Positions 52,929 to 62,134 of a stretch of DNA of 64,000 nucleotides are shown one piece after another. The stretch's first letter is position 1, and every line of letters begins with the position of its first letter. The translations under genes were made by a program, and so were the position numbers. Source of the stretch: BJGO01 sp039810885 (GTDB lineage: Bacteria; Bacteroidota; Bacteroidia; Chitinophagales; UBA10324); NCBI GenBank assembly GCA_039810885.1, contig JBDHXV010000006.1, positions 1 to 64,000 on the forward strand, given 5' to 3'. The notes under the pieces are model-generated. The model made no database searches, was not told where the DNA came from, and worked only from the letters and a program-made list of their open reading frames with translations.

Positions 52929-53672
52929 TTATTGTATATAAATTTTATCTTTTACAATTCCGTTTTTGTGAAGGAAGTGCCTCATACTCACCGACAATAC
53001 ACCCAAGCCATACTTCATACTTCTTCTGAAATTGATACTGCTGGCCTCCTCGAAATATTTGGTTGGACAGGTAACCTCAGCTATCTCAAATCCGGCCATG
53101 AAAATTTGAGACAACATTTCATTATCGAAGACAAAATCATCCGAGTTCTTGTTATAGGCAATATGTTCTAATACATTTTTAGAAAAAGCACGATAACCGG
53201 TATGGTATTCAGAAAGTTTTTGATTAATCAGAATGTTTTGGGATAAGGTAAGAAAACGATTGAAAATATATTTATAGATAGGCATTCCTCCCTTTAAAGC
53301 TCCTTTCCCGAGTATTCGAGAGCCTAAGACTACCGGATATAAATCATTTGCGATGATGCTGGCCATTGCCGGTATCAATAAAGGAGTGTATTGATAGTCG
53401 GGGTGCAGCATAACGACAATTTCAGCACCCAGTTCGAGTGCTTTATTGTAACAAGATTTCTGATTGCCGCCGTAGCCTTTATTCTTCTGATGAACGATAA
53501 TATGTTTAATGCCAAGTTTTTTTCCTTGTGCCACCGTATCATCTTTACTCGCATCATCAACGAGCACCACATCATCTACGATACTGAAATCTATCTCACG
53601 ATAAGTACGTTCCAAAGTAGCCGCAGCATTATATGCCGGCAGTACCACAACCACTTTTTTATTATTAATCAT
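52929..53672 (-). CDS. Glycosyltransferase family 2 (DPM1/DPG synthase-like)
   Basis: This 247-aa GT-A enzyme starts VVVVLPAYNAAATLERTYRE. The nucleotide-binding Asp pair follows in VVLVDDASKDDTV, then HQKNKGYGGNQKSCYNKALE and the DxD-like MLHPDYQYTP. The acceptor-side motif is SEYHTGYRAFSKNVL. No C-terminal transmembrane pair is present, so it is likely soluble or peripheral. The likely product is a lipid-linked or surface glycan. The ATG at 53672 is chosen because a TACTTTTG box ends 6 nt upstream; an in-frame TTG at 53681 falls inside that box. It is divergent from the GT4 gene at 53766. Confidence 0.9.
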   Translation of the reverse strand: MINNKKVVVVLPAYNAAATLERTYREIDFSIVDDVVLVDDASKDDTVAQGKKLGIKHIIVHQKNKGYGGNQKSCYNKALELGAEIVVMLHPDYQYTPLLIPAMASIIANDLYPVVLGSRILGKGALKGGMPIYKYIFNRFLTLSQNILINQKLSEYHTGYRAFSKNVLEHIAYNKNSDDFVFDNEMLSQIFMAGFEIAEVTCPTKYFEEASSINFRRSMKYGLGVLSVSMRHFLHKNGIVKDKIYIQ

Positions 53673-53678
53673 ATCGTG

Positions 53679-53686
53679 CAAAAGTA
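53679..53686 (-). promoter_or_regulatory. -7 box of the GT2 gene
   Basis: TACTTTTG on the minus strand ends 6 nt before the ATG at 53672, the same layout as in tyrS, trpS and the GNAT gene. Confidence 0.5.
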
Positions 53687-53752
53687 GGAGAGTAATGATT
53701 ACACACTTTCATAATTTGTTGATGTTTTCAACAAATCAGATATTTGAAACCT

Positions 53753-53760
53753 TAGCTTTA
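53753..53760 (+). promoter_or_regulatory. Candidate -7 box of the GT4-GT2-ribBA-trmD run
   Basis: TAGCTTTA (seven of eight bases of TAnnTTTG) ends 5 nt before the TTG start at 53766. The short distance parallels other genes here and supports the TTG start. Confidence 0.35.
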
Positions 53761-53765
53761 TTGCA

Positions 53766-54962
53766 TTGCGTATTCTTCAGGTTTGTAAAAAGTTTCCTTA
53801 TCCGTTAATCGATGGCGAACGCATTGCCATCTATCAATTATACAAAGGCCTGCAACAAGCCGGTGCCAATATAACTATTGCCTCTCTTAACACGAAAAAG
53901 CATTATACAAACATCGAAAATATCTCTCCATCCATATTTGATAATAAAATATATTATTCCAAGACCATAGATACAACACCAACGAGTATAGGATTTTTAA
54001 AATCTTGGATTAAAGGAAGTTCTTACAATATAGATCGATTTTACAACAAGGAGTTTGAGCAACAATTAATTAAGATATTGAAAGAAACTTCTTTTGATAT
54101 TATACAACTGGAGGGGATGTTCCTATACCCTTACATCAAGGCAATTCGTAAAAATACAAAAGCAAAAATCGTTTTACGCTCTCATAATATTGAACACCGG
54201 ATACTGGATCGTAACCTCACGTTGACAAAAGCAGGATTGAAAAAGGTATTGTGGCGCATGCTTCAAAAACGCATGCAGAAGACTGAAAAGCTGATACTTA
54301 AAGAGGTTGATGCAATAGTTCCCATCTCGGAAATTGATGCACTTTGGTATCGGGAAAATAGATTTCTAAAACCTCTTCATGTAACAATGACCGGCTTCGA
54401 TAAACCGGAGCAAGTCAGTCATCAGTTTAATGAGAAATTGCAGCTCTACTATCTGGGGTCTATGGATTGGTTGCCCAATGTGGAAGGAGTGAAATGGTTT
54501 ATTAAGAATGTTTGGGTCGAGTTACTTAAAGAAAAGCTACCTTTAAATTTGTATCTGCCTCTTTTTACTAATAGCGAAAAATGGTTCTCAGATATACGTG
54601 ATATTATATGGGTAGAAAAGGTAGAGGATGTAAATGTATTTATCTCAGGTAAAGATATTTTGGTTGTTCCTTTATTTTCAGGAAGCGGTATTCGTATTAA
54701 AATACCGGAAGCGATGAATCATGGAAGGGTGGTCATTTCTACAAGCATTGGTGCAGAAGGGTTAGGGCTGAACTCAGGTCAAGAATTTCTTCTTGCTGAT
54801 GATGCAACGACATTTATTAAACTGATTAAGCAATTGAGTTTAAATCGTTCACAATTGGAACAACTTTCGGTTCGCGGGTTCAATACGTGTCGTCAGAGAT
54901 TTGATACGCTTAAACTTGCATCGGAGTTACTTCAATTTTATCAAACATTATTACAATGCTGA
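53766..54962 (+). CDS. Glycosyltransferase family 4
   Basis: The 398-aa GT-B enzyme starts at a TTG giving MRILQVCKKFPYPLIDGERI, the usual N-terminal strand and acceptor loop. IVLRSHNIEHRILDR is the conserved mid-domain motif of this subgroup. The donor domain contains LYYLGSMDWLPNVEGVKWF and VVPLFSGSGIRIKIPEAMNH, where the Ser-Gly-Ser-Gly loop and Glu bind the nucleotide sugar. ISTSIGAEGLG follows. The substrate is unknown. It overlaps the next glycosyltransferase gene by 7 bp, so the two probably act on the same glycan. The start is supported by a -7-like box 5 nt upstream. Confidence 0.9.
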   Translation: MRILQVCKKFPYPLIDGERIAIYQLYKGLQQAGANITIASLNTKKHYTNIENISPSIFDNKIYYSKTIDTTPTSIGFLKSWIKGSSYNIDRFYNKEFEQQLIKILKETSFDIIQLEGMFLYPYIKAIRKNTKAKIVLRSHNIEHRILDRNLTLTKAGLKKVLWRMLQKRMQKTEKLILKEVDAIVPISEIDALWYRENRFLKPLHVTMTGFDKPEQVSHQFNEKLQLYYLGSMDWLPNVEGVKWFIKNVWVELLKEKLPLNLYLPLFTNSEKWFSDIRDIIWVEKVEDVNVFISGKDILVVPLFSGSGIRIKIPEAMNHGRVVISTSIGAEGLGLNSGQEFLLADDATTFIKLIKQLSLNRSQLEQLSVRGFNTCRQRFDTLKLASELLQFYQTLLQC

Positions 54963-56122
54963 TAACACTATATCTTATTTGCATTTCACTCATTCTTTTT
55001 TCCTATGTAGGATATCCTTTAAGCTTAATCATACTTCGCATAGCACATAAGCGAATTTATAAACCCTATACAACAACCGAGGACTTGCCGACTATAGATA
55101 TCATTATTTCTGTCCGCAATGAATCTACGGTTATAGAAAAAAAAATCCATTCTCTATTTCACACATCCTATCCCATAGAAAAGATTACGGTCACGGTAAT
55201 CTCCGACGCCTCTACTGATGAAACAGATGAAATTCTCCAACAATTAGTAAAGAACTATCCCTCACTTTATATTCATATCAATAAAGAGCGAAAAGGGAAG
55301 CCCGAAAATGTGAACAGCTTAGCTCAGCAAAGTAGGAGTGCCGTACTTGTGCTAACTGATGCAAATGTATTTTTTGAATTTGACACCTTGTTTAACCTGA
55401 TTAAACCATTTGCGGATAAGCGAATTGGACTTTGCGGTGCTGTTATCAGAAATTCAATACAGACAACCAAAGGTATTGCAGAGCAGGAAAAGAGTTACAT
55501 CCAACTTGAAACTAAAATTAAGCAATTAGAGGGCGAGTGCTTTGGAAGTATGATTGGTCCGTTTGGCGGATGTTATGCTCTTCGCAGAGAGCTATTTCGT
55601 CCGGTTCCCGATAACAACCCGGTTGATGACTTTTATATTGGCATGAGTGTATTGGCATTAAGAAAAGATGCCATATTAGTAGAGGATGCAATCTGTGTTG
55701 AGGATGTGCCGGATGATATCAGACAGGAAATCAAGCGTAAACGCCGCATAGCAAACGGAAATTTTAAAAACTTCATCTATTTTATACACCTCTTAACTCC
55801 ATCTCATCCTTATACGGCTTATGCCTTCTTTTCACATAAAATCATACGTTGGTTTACCCCTATTTTATACTTACTTTCCTTAATTCCACTTACTCTTTTA
55901 GTTATCAATAAGCAATTTGTAGCTATAGCCATCTTGCAGCTATTCTTGTGGTTTGCTGTAATCATAGACCTGATATTAATCAAACGTAACATTCCTACCG
56001 GACCCATGCGCTTCATTACGTATTTTTGCCAAATGAACATTGCCCTTCTTTTAGGGTTTATTGATTTTTTAAATGGAAAGAAAGCACACATCTGGGAGCC
56101 GACCCAAAGAAGTAAAAGTTAA
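54956..56122 (+). CDS. Membrane glycosyltransferase family 2 (processive-type)
   Basis: The 388-aa protein has an N-terminal transmembrane helix (LYLICISLILFSYVGYPLSL), a GT-A domain and three C-terminal helices (about 290-375). This layout is shared with poly-N-acetylglucosamine and cellulose-type synthases. The GT domain has IDIIISVRNESTVIEKKI, VISDASTDETDE, VLTDANVFF (DxD-like) and the QxxRW-like region EIKRKRRIANGNFKNF. Whether it adds one sugar or many cannot be decided. It overlaps the upstream GT4 by 7 bp. The ribBA reading frame begins 50 bp before its end. Confidence 0.88.
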   Translation: MLITLYLICISLILFSYVGYPLSLIILRIAHKRIYKPYTTTEDLPTIDIIISVRNESTVIEKKIHSLFHTSYPIEKITVTVISDASTDETDEILQQLVKNYPSLYIHINKERKGKPENVNSLAQQSRSAVLVLTDANVFFEFDTLFNLIKPFADKRIGLCGAVIRNSIQTTKGIAEQEKSYIQLETKIKQLEGECFGSMIGPFGGCYALRRELFRPVPDNNPVDDFYIGMSVLALRKDAILVEDAICVEDVPDDIRQEIKRKRRIANGNFKNFIYFIHLLTPSHPYTAYAFFSHKIIRWFTPILYLLSLIPLTLLVINKQFVAIAILQLFLWFAVIIDLILIKRNIPTGPMRFITYFCQMNIALLLGFIDFLNGKKAHIWEPTQRSKS

Positions 56123-57347
56123 ATTAGACACCATTGAATCTGCAATTAAAGACATAGCTGCCGGCAAACTGGTGATAGTTGTTGATGATGAAGACCGCGA
56201 AAACGAAGGAGACTTTATTACTGCGGCTCGAAACGTAACTCCTGAAGTAATAAATTTTATGTCCAAGCATGGGCGAGGACTTATCTGTGCTCCATTAGCT
56301 GAAGACCGTTGCGATGAGCTTGGCTTGGACTTGATGGTGGGAGATAATACAGCTTTACATCAAACCCCATTTACGGTATCGGTAGATTTAATCGGTCACG
56401 GATGCACCACCGGCATTTCCGCTTCAGATAGAGCCAAAACCATAAAGGCATTAATTAATAAAAAGACAAAGCCCTCTGACTTGGGCCGCCCCGGGCACAT
56501 TTTTCCACTAAAGGCAACGCGCGAAGGAGTTATACGACGTGCAGGCCACACAGAGGCAACAATAGACTTAGCTCGTCTTGCAGGCTTTGAACCCGCTGGC
56601 GTACTCGTTGAAATAATGAATGAAGATGGAACTATGGCGCGCCTTCCTGATTTAATGAAAGTTGCCCAACAGTTTAAACTTAAAATTATCTCTATAAAAG
56701 ACTTAATAGCGTATCGTTTGCAAAAGGAATCGTTAATTAGGCGGGAGGTTACAGTAAATATGCCTACCGAATGGGGCGACTTTCAGTTAACAGCTTATAC
56801 ACAAATCAATACCGGACAGACACATCTTGCGTTGCACAAGGGTAAATGGAACAAGAGTGATTCGGTAATAGTCCGAGTTCACTCTTGCTGCTTAACCGGA
56901 GACATCTTTGGCTCTCAACGCTGTGATTGCGGAGAGCAACTCCACGTGGCGATGCAAATGGTAGAGAAGAAAGGTAAGGGAGTTATTCTATATATGAATC
57001 AAGAGGGGCGTGGAATAGGCCTTCTAAATAAACTTAAAGCCTACCGCCTGCAAGAGCAAGGAAAAGATACGGTCGAAGCTAATTTGGCATTAGGGTTCAG
57101 CATGGACAATCGGGATTACGGTATAGGTGCACAAATATTGCGCGATCTTGGAATCAGTAAGATCAAACTTATTTCCAATAATCCGAAGAAGCGCGCAGGC
57201 TTGAGTGGATATGGTTTGGAAATAGTGGAAACAATTCCTATAGAAATGAAACCTACTAAGCATAATTTACGCTATCTAAAAACGAAACGAGATAAAATGG
57301 GGCATACCATTTTAAAGAATACAACTAAACTAAAACTCATTAAATAA
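56073..57347 (+). CDS. ribBA: Bifunctional DHBP synthase / GTP cyclohydrolase II
   Basis: RibBA supplies both branches of riboflavin synthesis. The N-terminal half (about 15-215) makes 3,4-dihydroxy-2-butanone 4-phosphate and has VVDDEDRENEGDFITAARN, HGRGLICAPL and RRAGHTEATIDLARLAG. The C-terminal half opens GTP; it has zinc ligands in VHSCCLTGDIFGSQRCDCGE and the loop YMNQEGRGIGLLNKLKAY. At 424 aa it is normal. The only ATG before the first motif is at 56073, which places the start 50 bp inside the preceding glycosyltransferase gene. A non-ATG start between 56103 and 56125 cannot be excluded. trmD follows 11 bp after the stop. Confidence 0.96.
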   Translation: MERKHTSGSRPKEVKVKLDTIESAIKDIAAGKLVIVVDDEDRENEGDFITAARNVTPEVINFMSKHGRGLICAPLAEDRCDELGLDLMVGDNTALHQTPFTVSVDLIGHGCTTGISASDRAKTIKALINKKTKPSDLGRPGHIFPLKATREGVIRRAGHTEATIDLARLAGFEPAGVLVEIMNEDGTMARLPDLMKVAQQFKLKIISIKDLIAYRLQKESLIRREVTVNMPTEWGDFQLTAYTQINTGQTHLALHKGKWNKSDSVIVRVHSCCLTGDIFGSQRCDCGEQLHVAMQMVEKKGKGVILYMNQEGRGIGLLNKLKAYRLQEQGKDTVEANLALGFSMDNRDYGIGAQILRDLGISKIKLISNNPKKRAGLSGYGLEIVETIPIEMKPTKHNLRYLKTKRDKMGHTILKNTTKLKLIK

Positions 57348-57358
57348 AAAACCCTGCC

Positions 57359-58036
57359 TTGCGCATAGATATCATTACTGTATTGCCTGATTTATTAAAA
57401 AGCCCATTTGAGCATTCCATCCTGAAACGTGCGCAACAAAAGAATCTTGTACAGATAGTGGTTCATAATCTGCGTGATTACACGAGATATAATCATAAAC
57501 AGGTTGACGATTATCAATACGGAGGCAGTGCCGGTATGGTGTTAATGATTGAACCAATTGACCTTTGCATTACCCAGCTAAAATATGAACGGGAGTATGA
57601 CGAAGTTATATATATGGCTCCTGATGGAGAATTGCTCACACAGAGGATTTCTAATTCACTATCAATATTGAATAATATCATACTGCTGTGTGGACATTAC
57701 AAAGGCATTGATGAACGCATTCGAGAACATTTAATCACCAGAGAAATTTCTATAGGTGATTATGTTTTAACCGGCGGCGAGTTAGCTGTGGCCGTGCTCG
57801 TAGATTCAGTCGTGCGTTTGATTCCCGGAGTGTTAAACGAAGAAACCTCTGCTTTAACAGACTCTTATCAAGATAACCTAATATCACCGCCTGTTTATAC
57901 CCGTCCTGAAGAATACAAAGGGTGGAAAGTTCCCGGCATTTTATTAAGCGGTCATCAAAAAAATATTGACGAGTGGCGCTATCAACAATCGCTTGAACGA
58001 ACAGCAGCACGTAGAAAGAACTTACTCGATGAATAA
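57359..58036 (+). CDS. trmD: tRNA (guanine(37)-N1)-methyltransferase
   Basis: TrmD methylates G37 next to the anticodon and prevents +1 frameshifting. The 225-aa protein begins at a TTG with MRIDIITVLPDLLKSPFEHS. It contains DDYQYGGSAGMVLMIEP, the trefoil-knot segment IILLCGHYKGIDERI and SIGDYVLTGGELAVAVLVD. The C-terminal domain has PPVYTRPEEYKGWKVPGILL, where Asp/Arg residues position the tRNA. Its usual partners (rpsP, rimM, rplS) are not adjacent. Here it lies 11 bp behind ribBA, apparently in that transcript. Confidence 0.96.
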   Translation: MRIDIITVLPDLLKSPFEHSILKRAQQKNLVQIVVHNLRDYTRYNHKQVDDYQYGGSAGMVLMIEPIDLCITQLKYEREYDEVIYMAPDGELLTQRISNSLSILNNIILLCGHYKGIDERIREHLITREISIGDYVLTGGELAVAVLVDSVVRLIPGVLNEETSALTDSYQDNLISPPVYTRPEEYKGWKVPGILLSGHQKNIDEWRYQQSLERTAARRKNLLDE

Positions 58037-58126
58037 ATGTTTAGACTTGGGCATTAAGTAACTGTTCGCTTGGGGATTCCATAACAATTGATACTTTTAA
58101 TCGTTCGGCAAAAGAATTTAATAATT

Positions 58127-60934
58127 ATGAAAAGTTTCTTCTTCTTCTTGCTTCTTCTCCTGTACAATACAGGGCTTTATGCACAAGTAATTGAAGTATA
58201 TCCTTCATTCCCTGATGAGAATCAAGGCTGCACCATTTACTTTCACTCAGATAGGGGGAACCAAGCGCTAATGAATTTTTCAGGAGATCTATTTATACAC
58301 ACCGGAGTGGTTACTTCAACAGCAGCAACGAACACCACATGGCAAAACGTAGTAACCACATGGGGCAGCACAGATGCAGCTTTTAAGTTGACCCAAGTAT
58401 CGGCTAACTTATATAAGTTCAATATTCCAAATATTAGAAACTATTACAACGTTACAAATCCGAACATCGAGGTGTTAAGGCTGGCAATGGTTTTTAGAAA
58501 CGGAAGCGGAAGCATTAAAGGTGCTAATGCCGACGGCTCCGACCTGTTTTATGACTTACACAACGGAAACAATCTCACCGCAAAGTTTTTCAGCCCCGAT
58601 ATTAAAGCCGTACTACTGGAATTAAACGACACCTACAACTGTATTTTTAAATCCTCGCAAACTTCTACAATAACCATTTACGATAACAATGTGCAGGTTA
58701 ATCAATATGCTAATACAGACTCGATTAGCTATAACTATTCGGCAACAGGATATGGAAAACACTGGATAAAGGCGATAGCTGACGATGGGAACTCATCTGT
58801 TGTTGATTCATTTTATTTCTTAATTCGAGAACCCGTGACTATAGAAGATCTGCCGGGTAACACTCATATTGGAATTAATTATTTATCGGATACCTCTGTG
58901 CGCTTAGTGTTATGTGCACCAAATAAGCAATATGTATTTGTTATAGGAGAGTTTAATAATTGGCAGGCCGATGCCCCCTATTATATGAAGAAAACCCCGG
59001 ATAATAATTACTGGTGGATTGATATAAGCGGCCTCACTCCGGGACAAGAATATGCCTATCAATATTGGGTTGACGGAAGTATCAAAGTCGCAGACCCATA
59101 CACCGATAAAGTATTAGATCCGTGGAATGACCCCTACATTACCTCTACGATTTATCCCAATTTAAAACCTTATCCAGCGGGCGCAAGCGGTATAGTTTCT
59201 ATTTTTCAAACCGCACAGCAACCCTATAACTGGAACGTTAACAATTTTGTAAAACCAAACACGGTTAAACTTAATATCTATGAGCTATTAATGCGAGAGT
59301 TCACCGCAAGGCACACCTTCAAGACGATGCTTGATACCATAAGCTATTTGAAAAAGCTAGGTATAAATGTAATTGAACTTATGCCCGTGAATGAATTTGA
59401 AGGCAACAGCAGTTGGGGGTACAATCCTTCTTTCTTTTTCGCACCCGACAAGTATTACGGTCCAAAGAACGATTTAAAAGAATTTATCGATCGCTGTCAT
59501 CAAAATGGTATTGCGGTTGTGTTGGATATTGCATTAAATCATGCTTTTAGCCAAAATCCGTATGTACAATTATATTGGAATAGTGTAACCTCTAAGCCGG
59601 CTGCGGATAGTCCTTGGTTCAATCAAGATCCCATGCATCCTTTTAATGTAGGTTACGACTTTAATCACGAAAGCCCATATACAAAAAGATTCTTTACTGA
59701 TGTAACCCGCTACTGGTTAAGTGAATATAAATTCGATGGCTTTCGGTTTGATTTATCAAAAGGATTTACACAACATTTTTCAGGTAATGATGTAGGTGAC
59801 TGGGGCGCTTATGATCAATCGCGGATTAATATCTGGGCTGGCTATAACGACTCTATTCGCTCACAATTTTCTGATGCTTTTTTAATATTAGAACATCTTG
59901 GAGACAATGAGGAAGAAAAACAACTTTCTAATCTGGGCTTTTTACTTTGGGGAAATCTGAATTACAATTTCGCACAGGCCGCCATGGGATTCATTAATGG
60001 TGCAGATGTCTCTTGGCTTTCTTATCAACAGCGTGGCTGGGTTGATCCACATTTAGTAGGATATATGGAAAGCCATGACGAGGAGCGATTGATGTATAAA
60101 GTATTACAATACGGTAAATCAATAGAAAATTATAACACGAAAGTCTTAGATACGGCATTGCAACGAATTGCAATGTGTGCGAACATCTTTTTCGCTGTGC
60201 CCGGGCCCAAAATGATTTGGCAATTTGAAGAGTTGGGTTATGATTACAGTATCAATTACGGAGGCTCTAATGTCTCGCCTAAGCCCATTAAATGGGAATA
60301 TTACAGCGATTGGAGACGCTACAGGTTGTACCGCACGTTTGCCGAGTTGATGAAACTGCGAAATCAATACTCCGCATTCTCTGCAGCAAACTACACCATT
60401 CAAGTAGGAGGGTTATTAAAGCGGGTTACCTTGTTAGACAATTTTATGAATGTAGTAGCCTTGTCCTATATGGATGTACTGCCGGGAACCTACCCAGTAA
60501 TTTTCCCAAATACAGGGATATGGTATGATTACTATACGGGAGAATCTTTTAACATAACCAATACTACTACAAACTTTACCTTCAAGCCCGGCCAATATAG
60601 ATTGCTTACTACAAAGCCATTACCCGTACCCGATTTAGGCACACCACTTTCTGACGAGGTTATTTTGTCTCAGGATGCAATCGATATTAAAATTTTCCCC
60701 AACCCTGCTCAAGAAGTTGCCACTATAAGTTTTAGTTTAACGAATGCATCAGCGATACAAGTTAACTTATATGATATCAATGGACAATGTATTCAAGCCT
60801 TGCTTAGTGAAACTATGGCCCAGCCTGGAATATACGTTACGGAGCTTAATCCCCACACACTATTACCCGGGGCTTATTTCCTTGAGTTAAAAACAAACCA
60901 GAGATCAAAAACGATTAAGTTCATTGTGCCGTGA
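58127..60934 (+). CDS. T9SS-exported GH13 (alpha-amylase family) enzyme
   Basis: The 935-aa protein has a signal peptide (FFFFLLLLLYNTGLYAQ) and an N-terminal beta region of unknown role (about 20-245). A CBM48/E-set domain follows (about 255-345, FVIGEFNNWQADAPYYMKK). The GH13 barrel (about 380-740) has region I in VVLDIALNHAFSQ, the nucleophile Asp near residue 541 in GFRFDLSKGF, the acid/base Glu near 588 in LILEHLGD, and His-Asp near 649 in ESHDEER. A C-terminal type A sorting domain closes it (IFPNPAQEVATIS, LYDINGQ, LLPGAYFLELK). It should act on alpha-glucans at the cell surface. The ATG at 58127 is chosen for the signal peptide. Confidence 0.93.
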   Translation: MKSFFFFLLLLLYNTGLYAQVIEVYPSFPDENQGCTIYFHSDRGNQALMNFSGDLFIHTGVVTSTAATNTTWQNVVTTWGSTDAAFKLTQVSANLYKFNIPNIRNYYNVTNPNIEVLRLAMVFRNGSGSIKGANADGSDLFYDLHNGNNLTAKFFSPDIKAVLLELNDTYNCIFKSSQTSTITIYDNNVQVNQYANTDSISYNYSATGYGKHWIKAIADDGNSSVVDSFYFLIREPVTIEDLPGNTHIGINYLSDTSVRLVLCAPNKQYVFVIGEFNNWQADAPYYMKKTPDNNYWWIDISGLTPGQEYAYQYWVDGSIKVADPYTDKVLDPWNDPYITSTIYPNLKPYPAGASGIVSIFQTAQQPYNWNVNNFVKPNTVKLNIYELLMREFTARHTFKTMLDTISYLKKLGINVIELMPVNEFEGNSSWGYNPSFFFAPDKYYGPKNDLKEFIDRCHQNGIAVVLDIALNHAFSQNPYVQLYWNSVTSKPAADSPWFNQDPMHPFNVGYDFNHESPYTKRFFTDVTRYWLSEYKFDGFRFDLSKGFTQHFSGNDVGDWGAYDQSRINIWAGYNDSIRSQFSDAFLILEHLGDNEEEKQLSNLGFLLWGNLNYNFAQAAMGFINGADVSWLSYQQRGWVDPHLVGYMESHDEERLMYKVLQYGKSIENYNTKVLDTALQRIAMCANIFFAVPGPKMIWQFEELGYDYSINYGGSNVSPKPIKWEYYSDWRRYRLYRTFAELMKLRNQYSAFSAANYTIQVGGLLKRVTLLDNFMNVVALSYMDVLPGTYPVIFPNTGIWYDYYTGESFNITNTTTNFTFKPGQYRLLTTKPLPVPDLGTPLSDEVILSQDAIDIKIFPNPAQEVATISFSLTNASAIQVNLYDINGQCIQALLSETMAQPGIYVTELNPHTLLPGAYFLELKTNQRSKTIKFIVP

Positions 60935-61257
60935 GGTACACATTGTTACAAATACTCATTTTACTCTGTTGGGGTAACCTGCATGCTCAGGTTCATCCCC
61001 GAATTAAAAGCAAACCAATCTACATGCAAGGTTTAACTTTTGAACAGCACGATTCGCTTATTTATGTTGCTGTCCCTCAGAAGGAACACATACAAGGTTA
61101 TTCACTGATTAATGTATTTGGGCAAAGGATATATCAGATAAAGGGTAAAGCACAATCTGAAGCGCAGTTCAAGTGGCCGAGTGTTCCCAAGGGGCATTAT
61201 TTGCTTATGATAGAAGGCGAAAAGGCTTATTTCTGTCATCGGGTTTACATTCATTAA
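60931..61257 (+). CDS. Small exported protein resembling a stand-alone T9SS sorting domain
   Basis: The 108-aa protein starts at a GTG overlapping the amylase stop by 4 bp (GTGA), so it is translationally coupled. It has a signal peptide (MRYTLLQILILLCWGNLHAQ) and about 88 mature residues. The last 60 follow the pattern of a T9SS C-terminal domain: YSLINVFGQRIYQI (compare YDVLGRQ), VPKGHYLLMIEGEKA (compare LAKGVYFVRF) and HRVYIH at the end (compare NIKFIKE). The PNP motif that opens such domains is missing. I know no named family. It could be a helper for the amylase or a remnant of a split gene. Confidence 0.7.
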   Translation: MRYTLLQILILLCWGNLHAQVHPRIKSKPIYMQGLTFEQHDSLIYVAVPQKEHIQGYSLINVFGQRIYQIKGKAQSEAQFKWPSVPKGHYLLMIEGEKAYFCHRVYIH

Positions 61258-61340
61258 TAATATCCACAACTTCAGGTTGCCTTTGTGTTTGTACCTTATT
61301 GTTTAGCTAATTTTAGCCGATTCAAAAAAATAATTTAAGC

Positions 61341-62105
61341 ATGAGAAAGAAAATAGTTGCAGGCAACTGGAAAATGCACAAAGAACTAAAAGAAGGCATC
61401 GAATTTATTGAAACGGTTCTTGCTCAACTGGATACCCATAACTTCAATAACGCTGAAGTCATTTTTGCAACACCATTTATTCATTTACGCAAAGGAAGAA
61501 AAGCGGTAAAACCTTTAGATCATTGTTTTGTTGCAGCACAAAATTGTCATTGGGAAGATAGCGGTGCATATACCGGAGAAATATCTGCCCGAATGATTGC
61601 ATCAACAGGGGCTACGCATTGCATTGTAGGTCACAGTGAACGACGTCAATATTTTCTCGAAAGCAACGAACAATTGGCAGCAAAGGTGAATCAATGTTTG
61701 CAGCATAAGTTAACACCCATATTTTGTGTTGGCGAAACATTGGATATACGTGAGGCACATCGTCACTATACCCATATTGAATTGCAGATAGTTGAAGGAT
61801 TGTTTCACCTGAACGAAGATGAAATTCAAAAAATGATCATCGCTTATGAACCGGTGTGGGCTATTGGCACAGGAGTAAATGCAACACCACAGCAGGCACA
61901 GGAAATACATGCATTCATACGCAAGGCACTTGAACAGCAGTATAGTGTTGAAATTGCTCACAGTATTCGCATATTGTATGGTGGCAGTGTGAAGCCGGAC
62001 AATGCAGAACAATTATTCTCTCAACCTGATGTGGACGGTGGCCTGATAGGGGGTGCTTCTCTAAAGGTCGATGATTTTATAAGTATTATTAGTAAGGCAC
62101 AATAA
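61341..62105 (+). CDS. tpiA: Triosephosphate isomerase
   Basis: This enzyme interconverts dihydroxyacetone phosphate and glyceraldehyde 3-phosphate. The 254-aa protein has the catalytic Lys in VAGNWKMHKE, the electrophilic His in CIVGHSERRQYF, the base Glu in IAYEPVWAIGTGVNATP (followed by the phosphate loop), and ILYGGSVKPDNAEQL. All catalytic residues are present and the length is usual. A near-consensus box TAATTTTA lies at 61308-61315, 25 nt before the ATG. prmA follows after 29 bp. Confidence 0.97.
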   Translation: MRKKIVAGNWKMHKELKEGIEFIETVLAQLDTHNFNNAEVIFATPFIHLRKGRKAVKPLDHCFVAAQNCHWEDSGAYTGEISARMIASTGATHCIVGHSERRQYFLESNEQLAAKVNQCLQHKLTPIFCVGETLDIREAHRHYTHIELQIVEGLFHLNEDEIQKMIIAYEPVWAIGTGVNATPQQAQEIHAFIRKALEQQYSVEIAHSIRILYGGSVKPDNAEQLFSQPDVDGGLIGGASLKVDDFISIISKAQ

Positions 62106-62134
62106 TCTTTTTATCATCCGTTTTACTTCTTACA

